Assembly: GCA_024279575.1 (NCBI GenBank)
Contig: JAJRRJ010000145.1
Location: forward strand, 1-20,422
Source: Alphaproteobacteria bacterium
Lineage (GTDB): Bacteria > Pseudomonadota > Alphaproteobacteria > Rhizobiales > Devosiaceae
DNA length: 20,422 bases
Direction of reading: 5' to 3'
Shown: positions 1-6,683 of the stretch, piece by piece
How the letters are laid out: each line of letters opens with the position of its first letter
Position numbering within the stretch: position 1 is the first letter of the stretch
Notes under the pieces: model-generated
The model's input: only the letters and a program-made list of their open reading frames with translations
What the model was told of the DNA's origin: nothing
Database searches by the model: none
Program-made: the position numbers and the translations under genes

Positions 1-420
1 CGTGTGTGGCAGGCTTGTATCTGTAATGTTTGGCTGCGATCGACGTAAAATCGCCTTAACGCGCGCCACCAGTTCGCGTGGCGAAAACGGCTTGACCAGA
101 TAGTCATCGGCCCCCATTTCAAATCCACGAATTCTATCCCGCTCCTCCCCCAAAGCTGTGAGCAAAAGAACCGGCATATTGTGATGTTCACGAATTGTTG
201 CGCAGATATCAAGCCCATTATTATCTGGCATCATTATATCCAGAACGGCGATATCAAATTTGACCCGCTGAAGTTTTTTTAGAGCCGCCGAGCCGGTGGC
301 AACTGCGGTAATTTCAAATCCGCTTACCGAAAGGTAAGAACCAAGCAGGTTTCGGATGTTGTCGTCATCTTCGGCAATCAGAATTTTTTGGTTTTTAAAG
401 CTGTTTGGCTCAGGGAGCAT
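1..420 (-). CDS. Response regulator, OmpR-like receiver domain (partial)
   Basis: This is the N-terminal 140 residues of a two-component response regulator; the gene runs off the left edge, so its output domain is missing. A complete receiver domain is visible. It has the acidic pocket at D18-D19-D20, the phospho-acceptor D61 in a DIMMP motif, the switch threonine T88 and the conserved K110 in the sequence KPF. Residues after about 120 (ELVARVKAILRRSQ) match the receiver-linker junction typical of OmpR/PhoB-type regulators. A winged-helix DNA-binding domain is therefore expected beyond the edge, but this is inferred. The start at 418-420 gives a ten-residue lead before the first beta strand, normal for the family. 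The gene diverges from the spondin-domain gene at 643. No histidine kinase is in view, so the signal is unknown. Confidence 0.93.
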   Translation of the reverse strand, partial: MLPEPNSFKNQKILIAEDDDNIRNLLGSYLSVSGFEITAVATGSAALKKLQRVKFDIAVLDIMMPDNNGLDICATIREHHNMPVLLLTALGEERDRIRGFEMGADDYLVKPFSPRELVARVKAILRRSQPNITDTSLPHT

Positions 421-466
421 GCTAAAATACTTCTTCGTTTGACGGTGCAGAGTGGTTTTAGCGCAC

Positions 467-494
467 ACTATAGCCAGAATAACAGGCCTGTAAC
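467..494 (-). promoter_or_regulatory. Candidate promoter of the response regulator with a palindrome
   Basis: Read on the minus strand, TATAGT at 467-472 could be a -10 element, with GTTACA at 489-494 as a weak -35, 16 bases apart. The 10-base perfect palindrome ACAGGCCTGT at 482-491 sits between and partly on these elements, so it could be a protein-binding site. The assignment rests on spacing and consensus only. The rest of the 421-642 gap shows no convincing promoter for the rightward gene. Confidence 0.27.
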
Positions 495-642
495 ATGCTT
501 GTGTTGGCCCCTTACCCAATCCTAACTTTAACCAAACGAAGTCAAAACAAAGCAGATTTAGACATGTCCTTACATCACGGCGTTCATTTTCGGGCGGCGC
601 AGATGGGAAATTTTATAGCAAACTCAAACAAGGACACCTTTT

Positions 643-1308
643 ATGAAAAAAATTCTAACGCTTGGCGCAGTCTCCGCCCTTTCAATGCTTATGGCGACTT
701 CAGCCTTTTCAGCAACCTACAAAATCACCATCACCAACACTATGGGAGTTGAATTAATTGCACCCATCGTTGTGGTTGCCACAGCCCATGACAATAAAAT
801 TTTCTCCGGAAATTACGTTACAGCCGCTGCTGAAGAACAAATCCTGACCGGCGACCCGGCCAAACTGGTTGGCATTATCGGATCGGACGCATCCGTTGCC
901 ACCGGCACTGATGGCCCTCCGGGGGTTCTTTTAGCGCCAGGCAAATCAGTCACCTTCCAGTTGGATACCGAAGTGAAAGAACTGCGGTTTTTGGCAATGG
1001 TTGCGCCCACCGAAGTGCCTGACAATTATTTAACCGCTGTTGTGAACCTGAGTGGCGATATAATGGGCGATGACATGATGGATGACGATATGGCTGCGGA
1101 AGAAATGTCTGATGATGACATGATGGACGACGATATGGCCGAGGAAGAAATGTCTGACGATGATATGAAAGACGATGACATGATGGGGCATGAAGCGATC
1201 AAGGCGGAGTTTTCGCGCTATGACATTGGCCATGATGAAGGCACCAAATCCATCACCCAAGTCGAGGGCATGGGCTTTGGCACCATCAAAATTGAAAAAA
1301 TGATGTAG
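643..1308 (+). CDS. Secreted spondin-domain protein with Asp/Met-rich insert
   Basis: This 221-residue protein starts at an ATG with AAGGA eight bases upstream. Residues 1 to about 24 form a signal peptide (two Lys, a hydrophobic core, then AFSA), so export is expected. The mature part from about residue 25 resembles the bacterial spondin N-terminal domain (Spond_N): YKITITNTM, then a loop with GTDGPPGVLLAPG, then the beta strand LRFLAMVAPT. A later RYDIGHDEGTKS stretch corresponds to the family's YDAGTE-like motif. Between them, about residues 143-187 form an acidic, methionine-rich tandem repeat not usual for the family. Bacterial spondin-domain proteins are mostly uncharacterised; metal or surface binding is an inference from the acidic residues. 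It is monocistronic, with its own terminator at 1334-1367. Confidence 0.82.
   Translation: MKKILTLGAVSALSMLMATSAFSATYKITITNTMGVELIAPIVVVATAHDNKIFSGNYVTAAAEEQILTGDPAKLVGIIGSDASVATGTDGPPGVLLAPGKSVTFQLDTEVKELRFLAMVAPTEVPDNYLTAVVNLSGDIMGDDMMDDDMAAEEMSDDDMMDDDMAEEEMSDDDMKDDDMMGHEAIKAEFSRYDIGHDEGTKSITQVEGMGFGTIKIEKMM
1075..1185 (+). repeat. 45-base coding tandem repeat (15-residue Asp/Met unit)
   Basis: Two full 45-base units lie at 1075-1119 and 1120-1164, followed by a partial third unit to 1185, all in frame in the spondin-domain gene. The encoded unit is MMDDDMAAEEMSDDD, then MMDDDMAEEEMSDDD, then MKDDDMM. The copies differ mainly at silent third positions (GAT/GAC), so the protein repeat is better conserved than the DNA. 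This suggests an older duplication kept at protein level rather than very recent slippage. Confidence 0.9.
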
Positions 1309-1333
1309 GCTGAAATCTGTTCTTACGATCAAG

Positions 1334-1367
1334 AAACGCCGCGGTCTCTTCAGATCGTGGCGTTTTT
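1334..1367 (+). terminator. Strong intrinsic terminator after the spondin-domain gene
   Basis: A 13-base left arm (1334-1346) pairs fully, counting G-U pairs, with the right arm at 1353-1365 across the six-base loop TCTTCA. The right arm runs into TTTTT ending at 1367. It begins 26 bases after the stop codon. The leading AAA also lets the structure work partly in the reverse direction. Confidence 0.88.
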
Positions 1368-1514
1368 GCGTCAGATACTATTTGTTTTGACAAATCTGAT
1401 CACATTGCCAGCCAGACGTCCCAGAACATAGGGGCAAGGGTGAACGCTGTCTCTTTAGTCGTTCGTGTAAGGCAACTGCTCAAATTTTATTCAAAATTTT
1501 TATTGGCCCAACCA

Positions 1515-1545
1515 TTGTAATGTTTACGTTCGGTATATATATGCC
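1515..1545 (+). promoter_or_regulatory. Promoter and candidate PadR operator of the efflux operon
   Basis: TTGTAA at 1515-1520 and TATATG at 1538-1543 are separated by 17 bases and form a plausible promoter about 45 bases upstream of the padR-family start. Overlapping the -10 is GGTATATATATGCC (1532-1545), a palindrome except for one mismatched pair. An autoregulating PadR repressor binding here would block the whole regulator-adaptor-permease operon. The promoter-operator reading is inferred; the near-palindrome is seen directly. Confidence 0.5.
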
Positions 1546-1586
1546 CGATATAGGTTGCGTCAAAATGTCTCAAAGGAGCCGTACTG

Positions 1587-2135
1587 ATGAACGTTCGAAA
1601 TTTATGCTTGGCGATATTGCACGATGGAGAAACCACCGGCTATCAAATACGAAAATCATCAACGGAAGGGGAATATGCCTATTTCGTTGATGCAAGCTAT
1701 GGTTCTATCTACCCGGCACTGGCGCGACTTGAAAATGACAAGTTGGTGACTTCCCGCGTTGAACAGCAAGAGGGACGCCCGGCAAAAAAGGTTTATTCCA
1801 TCACCCCGCTTGGCCGGGAAATATTTCACCAATCCCTTTTTGAAATTCTGGACGATGATGTCTTTCGCTCAGAATTCCTGTTATTTGCCCGTTTTGCGCC
1901 TCAGCTCCCCGCCTCACTGGTGAAGCAACGGATCAATGAACGCCTTGAAAAGCTGGACAGTGAGATTACGCAACTCAAGGAAGCAAAAGCTGAACGTCCC
2001 TCACCCAGTGACCAGTGGATCATTGATTATGGAATTACCTGCTTGAGCGCCGCACACTCACATCTCATATCCCATATGGGTGAGCTCATAAATATGGCAA
2101 AATCTGACACCACCTCTTCCCAGGCAGCTGAATAG
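1587..2135 (+). CDS. PadR-family transcriptional regulator
   Basis: This 182-residue protein has the two-part layout of PadR regulators. Residues 1 to about 85 form a winged helix: the family-like start NVRNLCLAIL, then TTGYQI, SYGSIYPALARLE as recognition helix, and the wing GRPAKKVYSITPLGRE. Residues about 93-172 form the helical C-terminal dimerisation region (Vir_act_alpha_C-like), including a coiled stretch at RINERLEKLDSEITQLKEAK. The ATG start has AAAGGAG at 1572-1578, a good ribosome-binding site. It lies 13 bases ahead of the adaptor gene in the same direction, so it most likely represses this RND pump until an inducing compound binds. The inducer cannot be read from sequence. Confidence 0.9.
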   Translation: MNVRNLCLAILHDGETTGYQIRKSSTEGEYAYFVDASYGSIYPALARLENDKLVTSRVEQQEGRPAKKVYSITPLGREIFHQSLFEILDDDVFRSEFLLFARFAPQLPASLVKQRINERLEKLDSEITQLKEAKAERPSPSDQWIIDYGITCLSAAHSHLISHMGELINMAKSDTTSSQAAE

Positions 2136-2148
2136 GAATACCCAACAA

Positions 2149-3402
2149 ATGATGCGATATATTATGTCCTACGGGGTCGCTTTGGCCCTGCTATTGCTAA
2201 TTGCTGGCTGGCTTGCCAGTGGCACGCTGGTGCTGGGGGGCAAAGGCGCGGGAAATGGCGAGCAGGCGATTATTGACCTGATTGAAGTTAAGGAAAACGG
2301 CCCGGTTCGCCAGCTTTTCATCTCTGTCGGGTTGATTGAGGACCCCAACGCGCCAGTGGAAGAAACCACTGAAACCCCAGAACAAACAGAAGAAGAAGCG
2401 CCACGACTTCAATCTGTGCGCATTGCGCGTTTTGTCGCGCAAATTATGCCGCTTGAGGTTGATGTGCGTGGGCAAACCAACGCAATTGCGCGGGTTTCGG
2501 TACGCGCTGAAACAAGCGGTGTGGTCAAACAGGTTCATGTGCAAAAAGGCGCAACGGTGGTACCGGGTGATCTATTATGCACTTTGGATCAGGGAACACG
2601 GTTGGCGCGCCTGTCTCAAGGTGAGGCGGCTTTGGCCCAGGCTGAGGCAACACTATCCCGCGCCCAGGCCGACTATGAAACCAACGTATCATTGCGCGAA
2701 AAAGGGTTGGCAGCAACCAACACTGCGCGCCAGTATGAGGTTAACCTGACCAGTGCCAAGGCTTCTGTGCGCGCAGCCATTTCGTCACTGGATGACACCA
2801 AAAATGACCTTGAAAAAACACATATTTATACGCAGGTCGGAGGAATTATTCAGGAGCCACTTGCCGACGCGGGCAACGTGCTGAACAATTCGGACATATG
2901 CGCTACTGTTGTGCAAATGAACCCGATGTTGTTTGCCGGCAAAGTTGCCGAAGCAAAAGTTTCTGCGGTGAAAGTTGGCGAGCGGGCAACAGTTACCACT
3001 GTCACCGGGCAAACCGTGCAAGGGGTGGTGCGATATGTTTCCTCCAGCGCAGACCGGGCAACCCGGGCATTTGAAGTTGAGGTGGAGCTGGATAACTCGG
3101 ATGGCGCATTGCGCGATGGGGTTACTTCCACCGCAAAAATCGAAGTTGGTGCCATTCCTGCGCATCTGATCCCGCAGTCTGTTTTAACGCTTGAAACAGA
3201 TGGAACATTGGGGGTGCGTATTGTTACCGATGGTATTTCGAATTTCGTGCCGGTCACCATTATCACCGATCAATCGGATGGCATATGGGTGGCGGGGCTG
3301 CCCGCTGAGGTGGATGTTATCACTTTGGGACAGGAATATGTAACCGATGGCCAGCAGGTTGATGCCGCTTATGTGAGTGCCGGCGCTGAGGAAAAAAGCT
3401 AA
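2149..3402 (+). CDS. RND efflux pump periplasmic adaptor (membrane fusion protein)
   Basis: The product (417 residues) is the membrane-fusion subunit linking an inner-membrane RND pump to an outer-membrane channel. A single hydrophobic segment at residues 7-30 anchors or exports it. Residues 64-84 are an acidic, Glu/Thr/Pro-rich linker. The first half of the barrel-sandwich (lipoyl-like) domain is at about 110-148, including SVRAETSGVVKQVHVQKG. A helical hairpin follows at about 150-222, the second lipoyl half at about 225-258, and beta-barrel and membrane-proximal domains to the end. The long segment between anchor and lipoyl domain (about 80 residues) is more than in AcrA-like adaptors. There is no lipobox cysteine. 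The stop overlaps the permease start by one base (TAATG), so translation is coupled. No TolC-like channel gene is in view. Confidence 0.92.
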   Translation: MMRYIMSYGVALALLLLIAGWLASGTLVLGGKGAGNGEQAIIDLIEVKENGPVRQLFISVGLIEDPNAPVEETTETPEQTEEEAPRLQSVRIARFVAQIMPLEVDVRGQTNAIARVSVRAETSGVVKQVHVQKGATVVPGDLLCTLDQGTRLARLSQGEAALAQAEATLSRAQADYETNVSLREKGLAATNTARQYEVNLTSAKASVRAAISSLDDTKNDLEKTHIYTQVGGIIQEPLADAGNVLNNSDICATVVQMNPMLFAGKVAEAKVSAVKVGERATVTTVTGQTVQGVVRYVSSSADRATRAFEVEVELDNSDGALRDGVTSTAKIEVGAIPAHLIPQSVLTLETDGTLGVRIVTDGISNFVPVTIITDQSDGIWVAGLPAEVDVITLGQEYVTDGQQVDAAYVSAGAEEKS

Positions 3403-6400
3403 TGATGAAAATGCTTGAAGCAATCCTGCGGCGTCCACGCAGTGTTATTGTGATCATGGTGGTCATGGTAATCGCAGGCATCAGCGCCTTCAATACTCTG
3501 CCCCGGGAAAGCCAGCCTGCGATTGATGTTCCGTTTCTTTATGTGCTCACAACGCAAACGGGCCTTTCACCCTCTGATGCCAACCGCTTATTGGTTAAGC
3601 CGCTGGAAACCGAATTGCAGGGGCTTGAGGGGCTTGAAAGCATGCGCTCGACCGCCTTTAAGGGCGGCGCGTCTGTCGTCCTTGAATTCGATATAAATGC
3701 TAAAATGTCCGAAGCACTTCAGGACACAAAGGACGCCGTTGATAACGCAAAATCCTCCCTGCCCGATGACGCCACAGACCCCAGTGTCAATGAAATCAGC
3801 ATCGACAATTTTGGTACAATTACCGTTGTGCTGTTTGGTGATGTGACCGACCGGACTTTATTCAAGCAAGGGAGTGATTTAAGGGATCTGCTGGAAAAAG
3901 ATTCTGATGTTTTGGACGTGGATATGTCCGGCGACCGCGAAGAAGTTCTGGAAGTTATCATTGATTTGAACAAACTGGAATCCTACAATCTTACCACCAC
4001 GCAGTTGCTTGAAGCCCTGGCGCGCAACAATATGGTGGTTCCGGCGGGAAGTCTTGATACCGGACAGGGGCGCTTTTCACTCGAGGTGCCCGGGTTGATA
4101 GAATCGGCAGCGGACGTATTTACCTTGCCAATCAAAACTGATGGGGACACCAATGTCACGTTTTCTGACATTGCCACCATCCAGCGCACCTTCAAGGATG
4201 CCACAGTGTTTACCCGGGTGAACGGCCAACCAGCCATCGTACTTTCAGTTAACAAGCGCCTTGGCACCAACATTATTGACTTGAGCGACCGGGTGCATGC
4301 AATCACCGAAAAAGCTTCGCAAAGCTGGCCGGTGGCGCTTAAAGTCTCCTATATGATTGATACTGCGCGCTTTGCAACGCGCATGTTTAACTCACTGCAA
4401 TCCTCGGTTCTCACCGCCATCGCACTGGTGATTATTGTTTCTGTTGCGATGCTTGGACTTCGCCCTGCAATACTCATCGGCCTATCCATCCCCCTTTCTT
4501 TTGTTGTTGCGTTTTTATTCCTGCAATTTATGGGAATGACGGTGAACATGATGATCATGTTCGGGCTTATTCTGACTGTGGGCATGCTCGTGGATGCGGG
4601 CATTGTTGTGGTTGAATATGCCGAGCGAAAAATTTCTGAAGGGTTGGACCGACGAGACGCTTTCATTCGCGCGGCGCGTATGATGTTCTGGCCAATCGTT
4701 TCTTCGACCGCAACAACGCTCGCGGCGTTTTTGCCGCTTCTGATGTGGCCTGGCATTGTGGGCAAGTTCATGTCCTACCTGCCGATAATGGTGATTGTCA
4801 CCCTGTCGGCATCCTTGTTGACCGCATTGATTTTCCTGCCGGTCGTCGGAGGTTTTATTGCGCGTAAAAAGGTAAGCGATAAAGAGCGGGCTGCTGCACA
4901 AGCCCTGGCAGGTCATCAAAAATTTGATGTAAACAACGTGAAGGGACTTCTTGGCTCCTACGTGCGTACCCTGGCCTTTCTGATACGGCGCCCGCTTTTA
5001 TCACTTACTATCGGTTTTGGGTTAATCGCATCGATATTTGTAACATTTGCACAAAACCCCACCGGCATGATTGCCTTTCCTGAAATTGAACCTGATTTTG
5101 CCACGGTAGCAATAACAGGCCGCGGAAACTATTCACCTGTTGAGGTGCGCGATATTCTGATTGAAGTTGAGCAACGGGTTCTGCCCATTGAGGGGATAAA
5201 AGACATCGTGTTGAACTTTGGTTCCAACGGCGCAGTGGCGGCGGTGCCCAGTGATACGATCGGCAATTTACAACTTGAGTTTCTTGAATACAGGGACCGG
5301 CGCAAGGCCTCAGAAATTTTCACCGATATCCGGGCAGTAACGGCAAATATTCCCGGAGTTGGCATTGAGCTGGTGGGGAGCGAAGAGGGCCCGCCAACCG
5401 GCAAGGATATTTCGCTGCGGATCATGTCCGACACCTATGACGAGTTATTGCCCACAGTTAAACGAGTGCGCAACTATGTTGAATTTGAATTGGGCAATAC
5501 AATTGATGTTGAGGACTCTTCTCCCCTGCCCGGCATTGAATGGCAAATACAAATTGACCGGGAAAAAGCCGGACGATTTGGCATCGGCGTGCGCGAGCTT
5601 AGCCCCTATATCCAGCTTGTAACCAGCGGCGTGCAAATTGGAACCTATCGCCCCGATGATGCCGCCGACGAAGTTGAAATCCGCGTGCGCCTTCCGCAAA
5701 ATGAGCGAACATTTGCAGCCCTTGATTCACTCAATGTGGCTACAAGCGACGGACTTGTTCCGGTTGCCAACTTTATTGAGCGCAAACCGGTGTTTGAGGT
5801 CTCTCAGCTAAGTCGCTGGGATGGTCAATATTATATGACAGTACGCGCCAACGTGATCGGAGATGATCCTGAAACGGGCGAGTTGGTTTTATCGCAAACC
5901 AAAGTTGATCAACTGCGCGCATGGACACAAACACAGGAGTGGCCCGAAGGCATTAATTTTGTGTGGGGCGGTGCAGATGAGCAAACTCAGGAAACCAATG
6001 CATTCATGGTGCAGGCAGGGCTTGGCGCTTTGTTCTTGATGTTCCTGATTTTACTGACACAATTTAACAGCTTTTATCAGGTGTTTATCACGCTTTCCAC
6101 GGTGGTGATGTCCACTGCGGGCGTGTTGCTTGGGATGATGGTAACCGGACAGCCCTTTTCAGCTATCATGACCGGCATTGGCATTGTCTCGCTGGCCGGT
6201 GTGGTGGTGAACAATTCAATTGTTCTGATTGACACCTATAACCGGTTACGCAGGGATAAAGTGGACACGATTACTGCGATGTTGATGACGGCAGCCCAGC
6301 GCACACGGCCAGTAATTCTAACCACTGTCACCACCATTTTCGGATTACTGCCGATGGCGCTTGGTATCTCCATCAATTTCTTTGATCGGGTTATCGAGTT

Positions 6401-6683
6401 AGGCGCCCCTTCCGGAGCCTGGTGGATTTCTTTATCCACCGCTTTGGTATCGGGGTTGGCGTTTTCCTCAATCCTGACACTGGTTCTGGTGCCGGTATTG
6501 ATCACCGCCCCTTATGTATGGAAACAACAGATCAAAAGTGGCTGGCAAAGGATTAAGCGCATGGGTGCGTCCGTGGGTACAGCTAAACATAAGAGGCCTG
6601 CCAAAAAAGATGGCACAAACGAAGACGGTTCAACGGTCGACGTTGTTGCTCCCCTGCGTTCGTCTCAGCAAGCGGCAGAATAG
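3402..6683 (+). CDS. RND multidrug efflux permease (AcrB/HAE type)
   Basis: At 1093 residues this is a full-length proton-driven RND exporter; it ends in an extra polar tail of about 50 residues. Membrane helices appear at about 13-33, then a periplasmic porter region, then a cluster of five helices at about 338-482 and one at 533-553. A second periplasmic region and four to five helices at 868-1035 complete the 12-helix plan. The helix-4 motif is GMLVDAGIVVVEYAERK: D398 matches the first proton-relay aspartate of AcrB, but the second is alanine (A399). In helix 10, GVVVNNSIVLID places N937 where AcrB has its relay lysine. Such variants occur in RND subfamilies with a simplified relay. The ribosome-binding site must lie in the adaptor's end; the start overlaps that stop. 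Substrate is unknown. Confidence 0.95.
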   Translation: MMKMLEAILRRPRSVIVIMVVMVIAGISAFNTLPRESQPAIDVPFLYVLTTQTGLSPSDANRLLVKPLETELQGLEGLESMRSTAFKGGASVVLEFDINAKMSEALQDTKDAVDNAKSSLPDDATDPSVNEISIDNFGTITVVLFGDVTDRTLFKQGSDLRDLLEKDSDVLDVDMSGDREEVLEVIIDLNKLESYNLTTTQLLEALARNNMVVPAGSLDTGQGRFSLEVPGLIESAADVFTLPIKTDGDTNVTFSDIATIQRTFKDATVFTRVNGQPAIVLSVNKRLGTNIIDLSDRVHAITEKASQSWPVALKVSYMIDTARFATRMFNSLQSSVLTAIALVIIVSVAMLGLRPAILIGLSIPLSFVVAFLFLQFMGMTVNMMIMFGLILTVGMLVDAGIVVVEYAERKISEGLDRRDAFIRAARMMFWPIVSSTATTLAAFLPLLMWPGIVGKFMSYLPIMVIVTLSASLLTALIFLPVVGGFIARKKVSDKERAAAQALAGHQKFDVNNVKGLLGSYVRTLAFLIRRPLLSLTIGFGLIASIFVTFAQNPTGMIAFPEIEPDFATVAITGRGNYSPVEVRDILIEVEQRVLPIEGIKDIVLNFGSNGAVAAVPSDTIGNLQLEFLEYRDRRKASEIFTDIRAVTANIPGVGIELVGSEEGPPTGKDISLRIMSDTYDELLPTVKRVRNYVEFELGNTIDVEDSSPLPGIEWQIQIDREKAGRFGIGVRELSPYIQLVTSGVQIGTYRPDDAADEVEIRVRLPQNERTFAALDSLNVATSDGLVPVANFIERKPVFEVSQLSRWDGQYYMTVRANVIGDDPETGELVLSQTKVDQLRAWTQTQEWPEGINFVWGGADEQTQETNAFMVQAGLGALFLMFLILLTQFNSFYQVFITLSTVVMSTAGVLLGMMVTGQPFSAIMTGIGIVSLAGVVVNNSIVLIDTYNRLRRDKVDTITAMLMTAAQRTRPVILTTVTTIFGLLPMALGISINFFDRVIELGAPSGAWWISLSTALVSGLAFSSILTLVLVPVLITAPYVWKQQIKSGWQRIKRMGASVGTAKHKRPAKKDGTNEDGSTVDVVAPLRSSQQAAE

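Noticed and set aside
495..752. 85-residue plus-strand frame upstream of the spondin-domain gene
   Set aside because: It runs out of frame into the spondin gene, has no ribosome-binding site and shows no recognisable protein features.
1030..1332. 100-residue minus-strand frame, rich in His and Ile
   Set aside because: It is the antisense of the Asp/Met repeat (GAT/GAC and ATG read backwards give His, Val and Ile). No start signal, no family, and the plus-strand gene is convincing.
1387..1392. TTGACA between the spondin gene terminator and padR
   Set aside because: There is no -10 at a usable distance and the next gene starts almost 200 bases away; the promoter at 1515-1543 fits better.
4515..4919. 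Long minus-strand frame inside the RND permease (134 residues)
   Set aside because: Shadow of the permease coding sequence; composition (His, Arg, Gln-rich) is typical of antisense reading of membrane helices.
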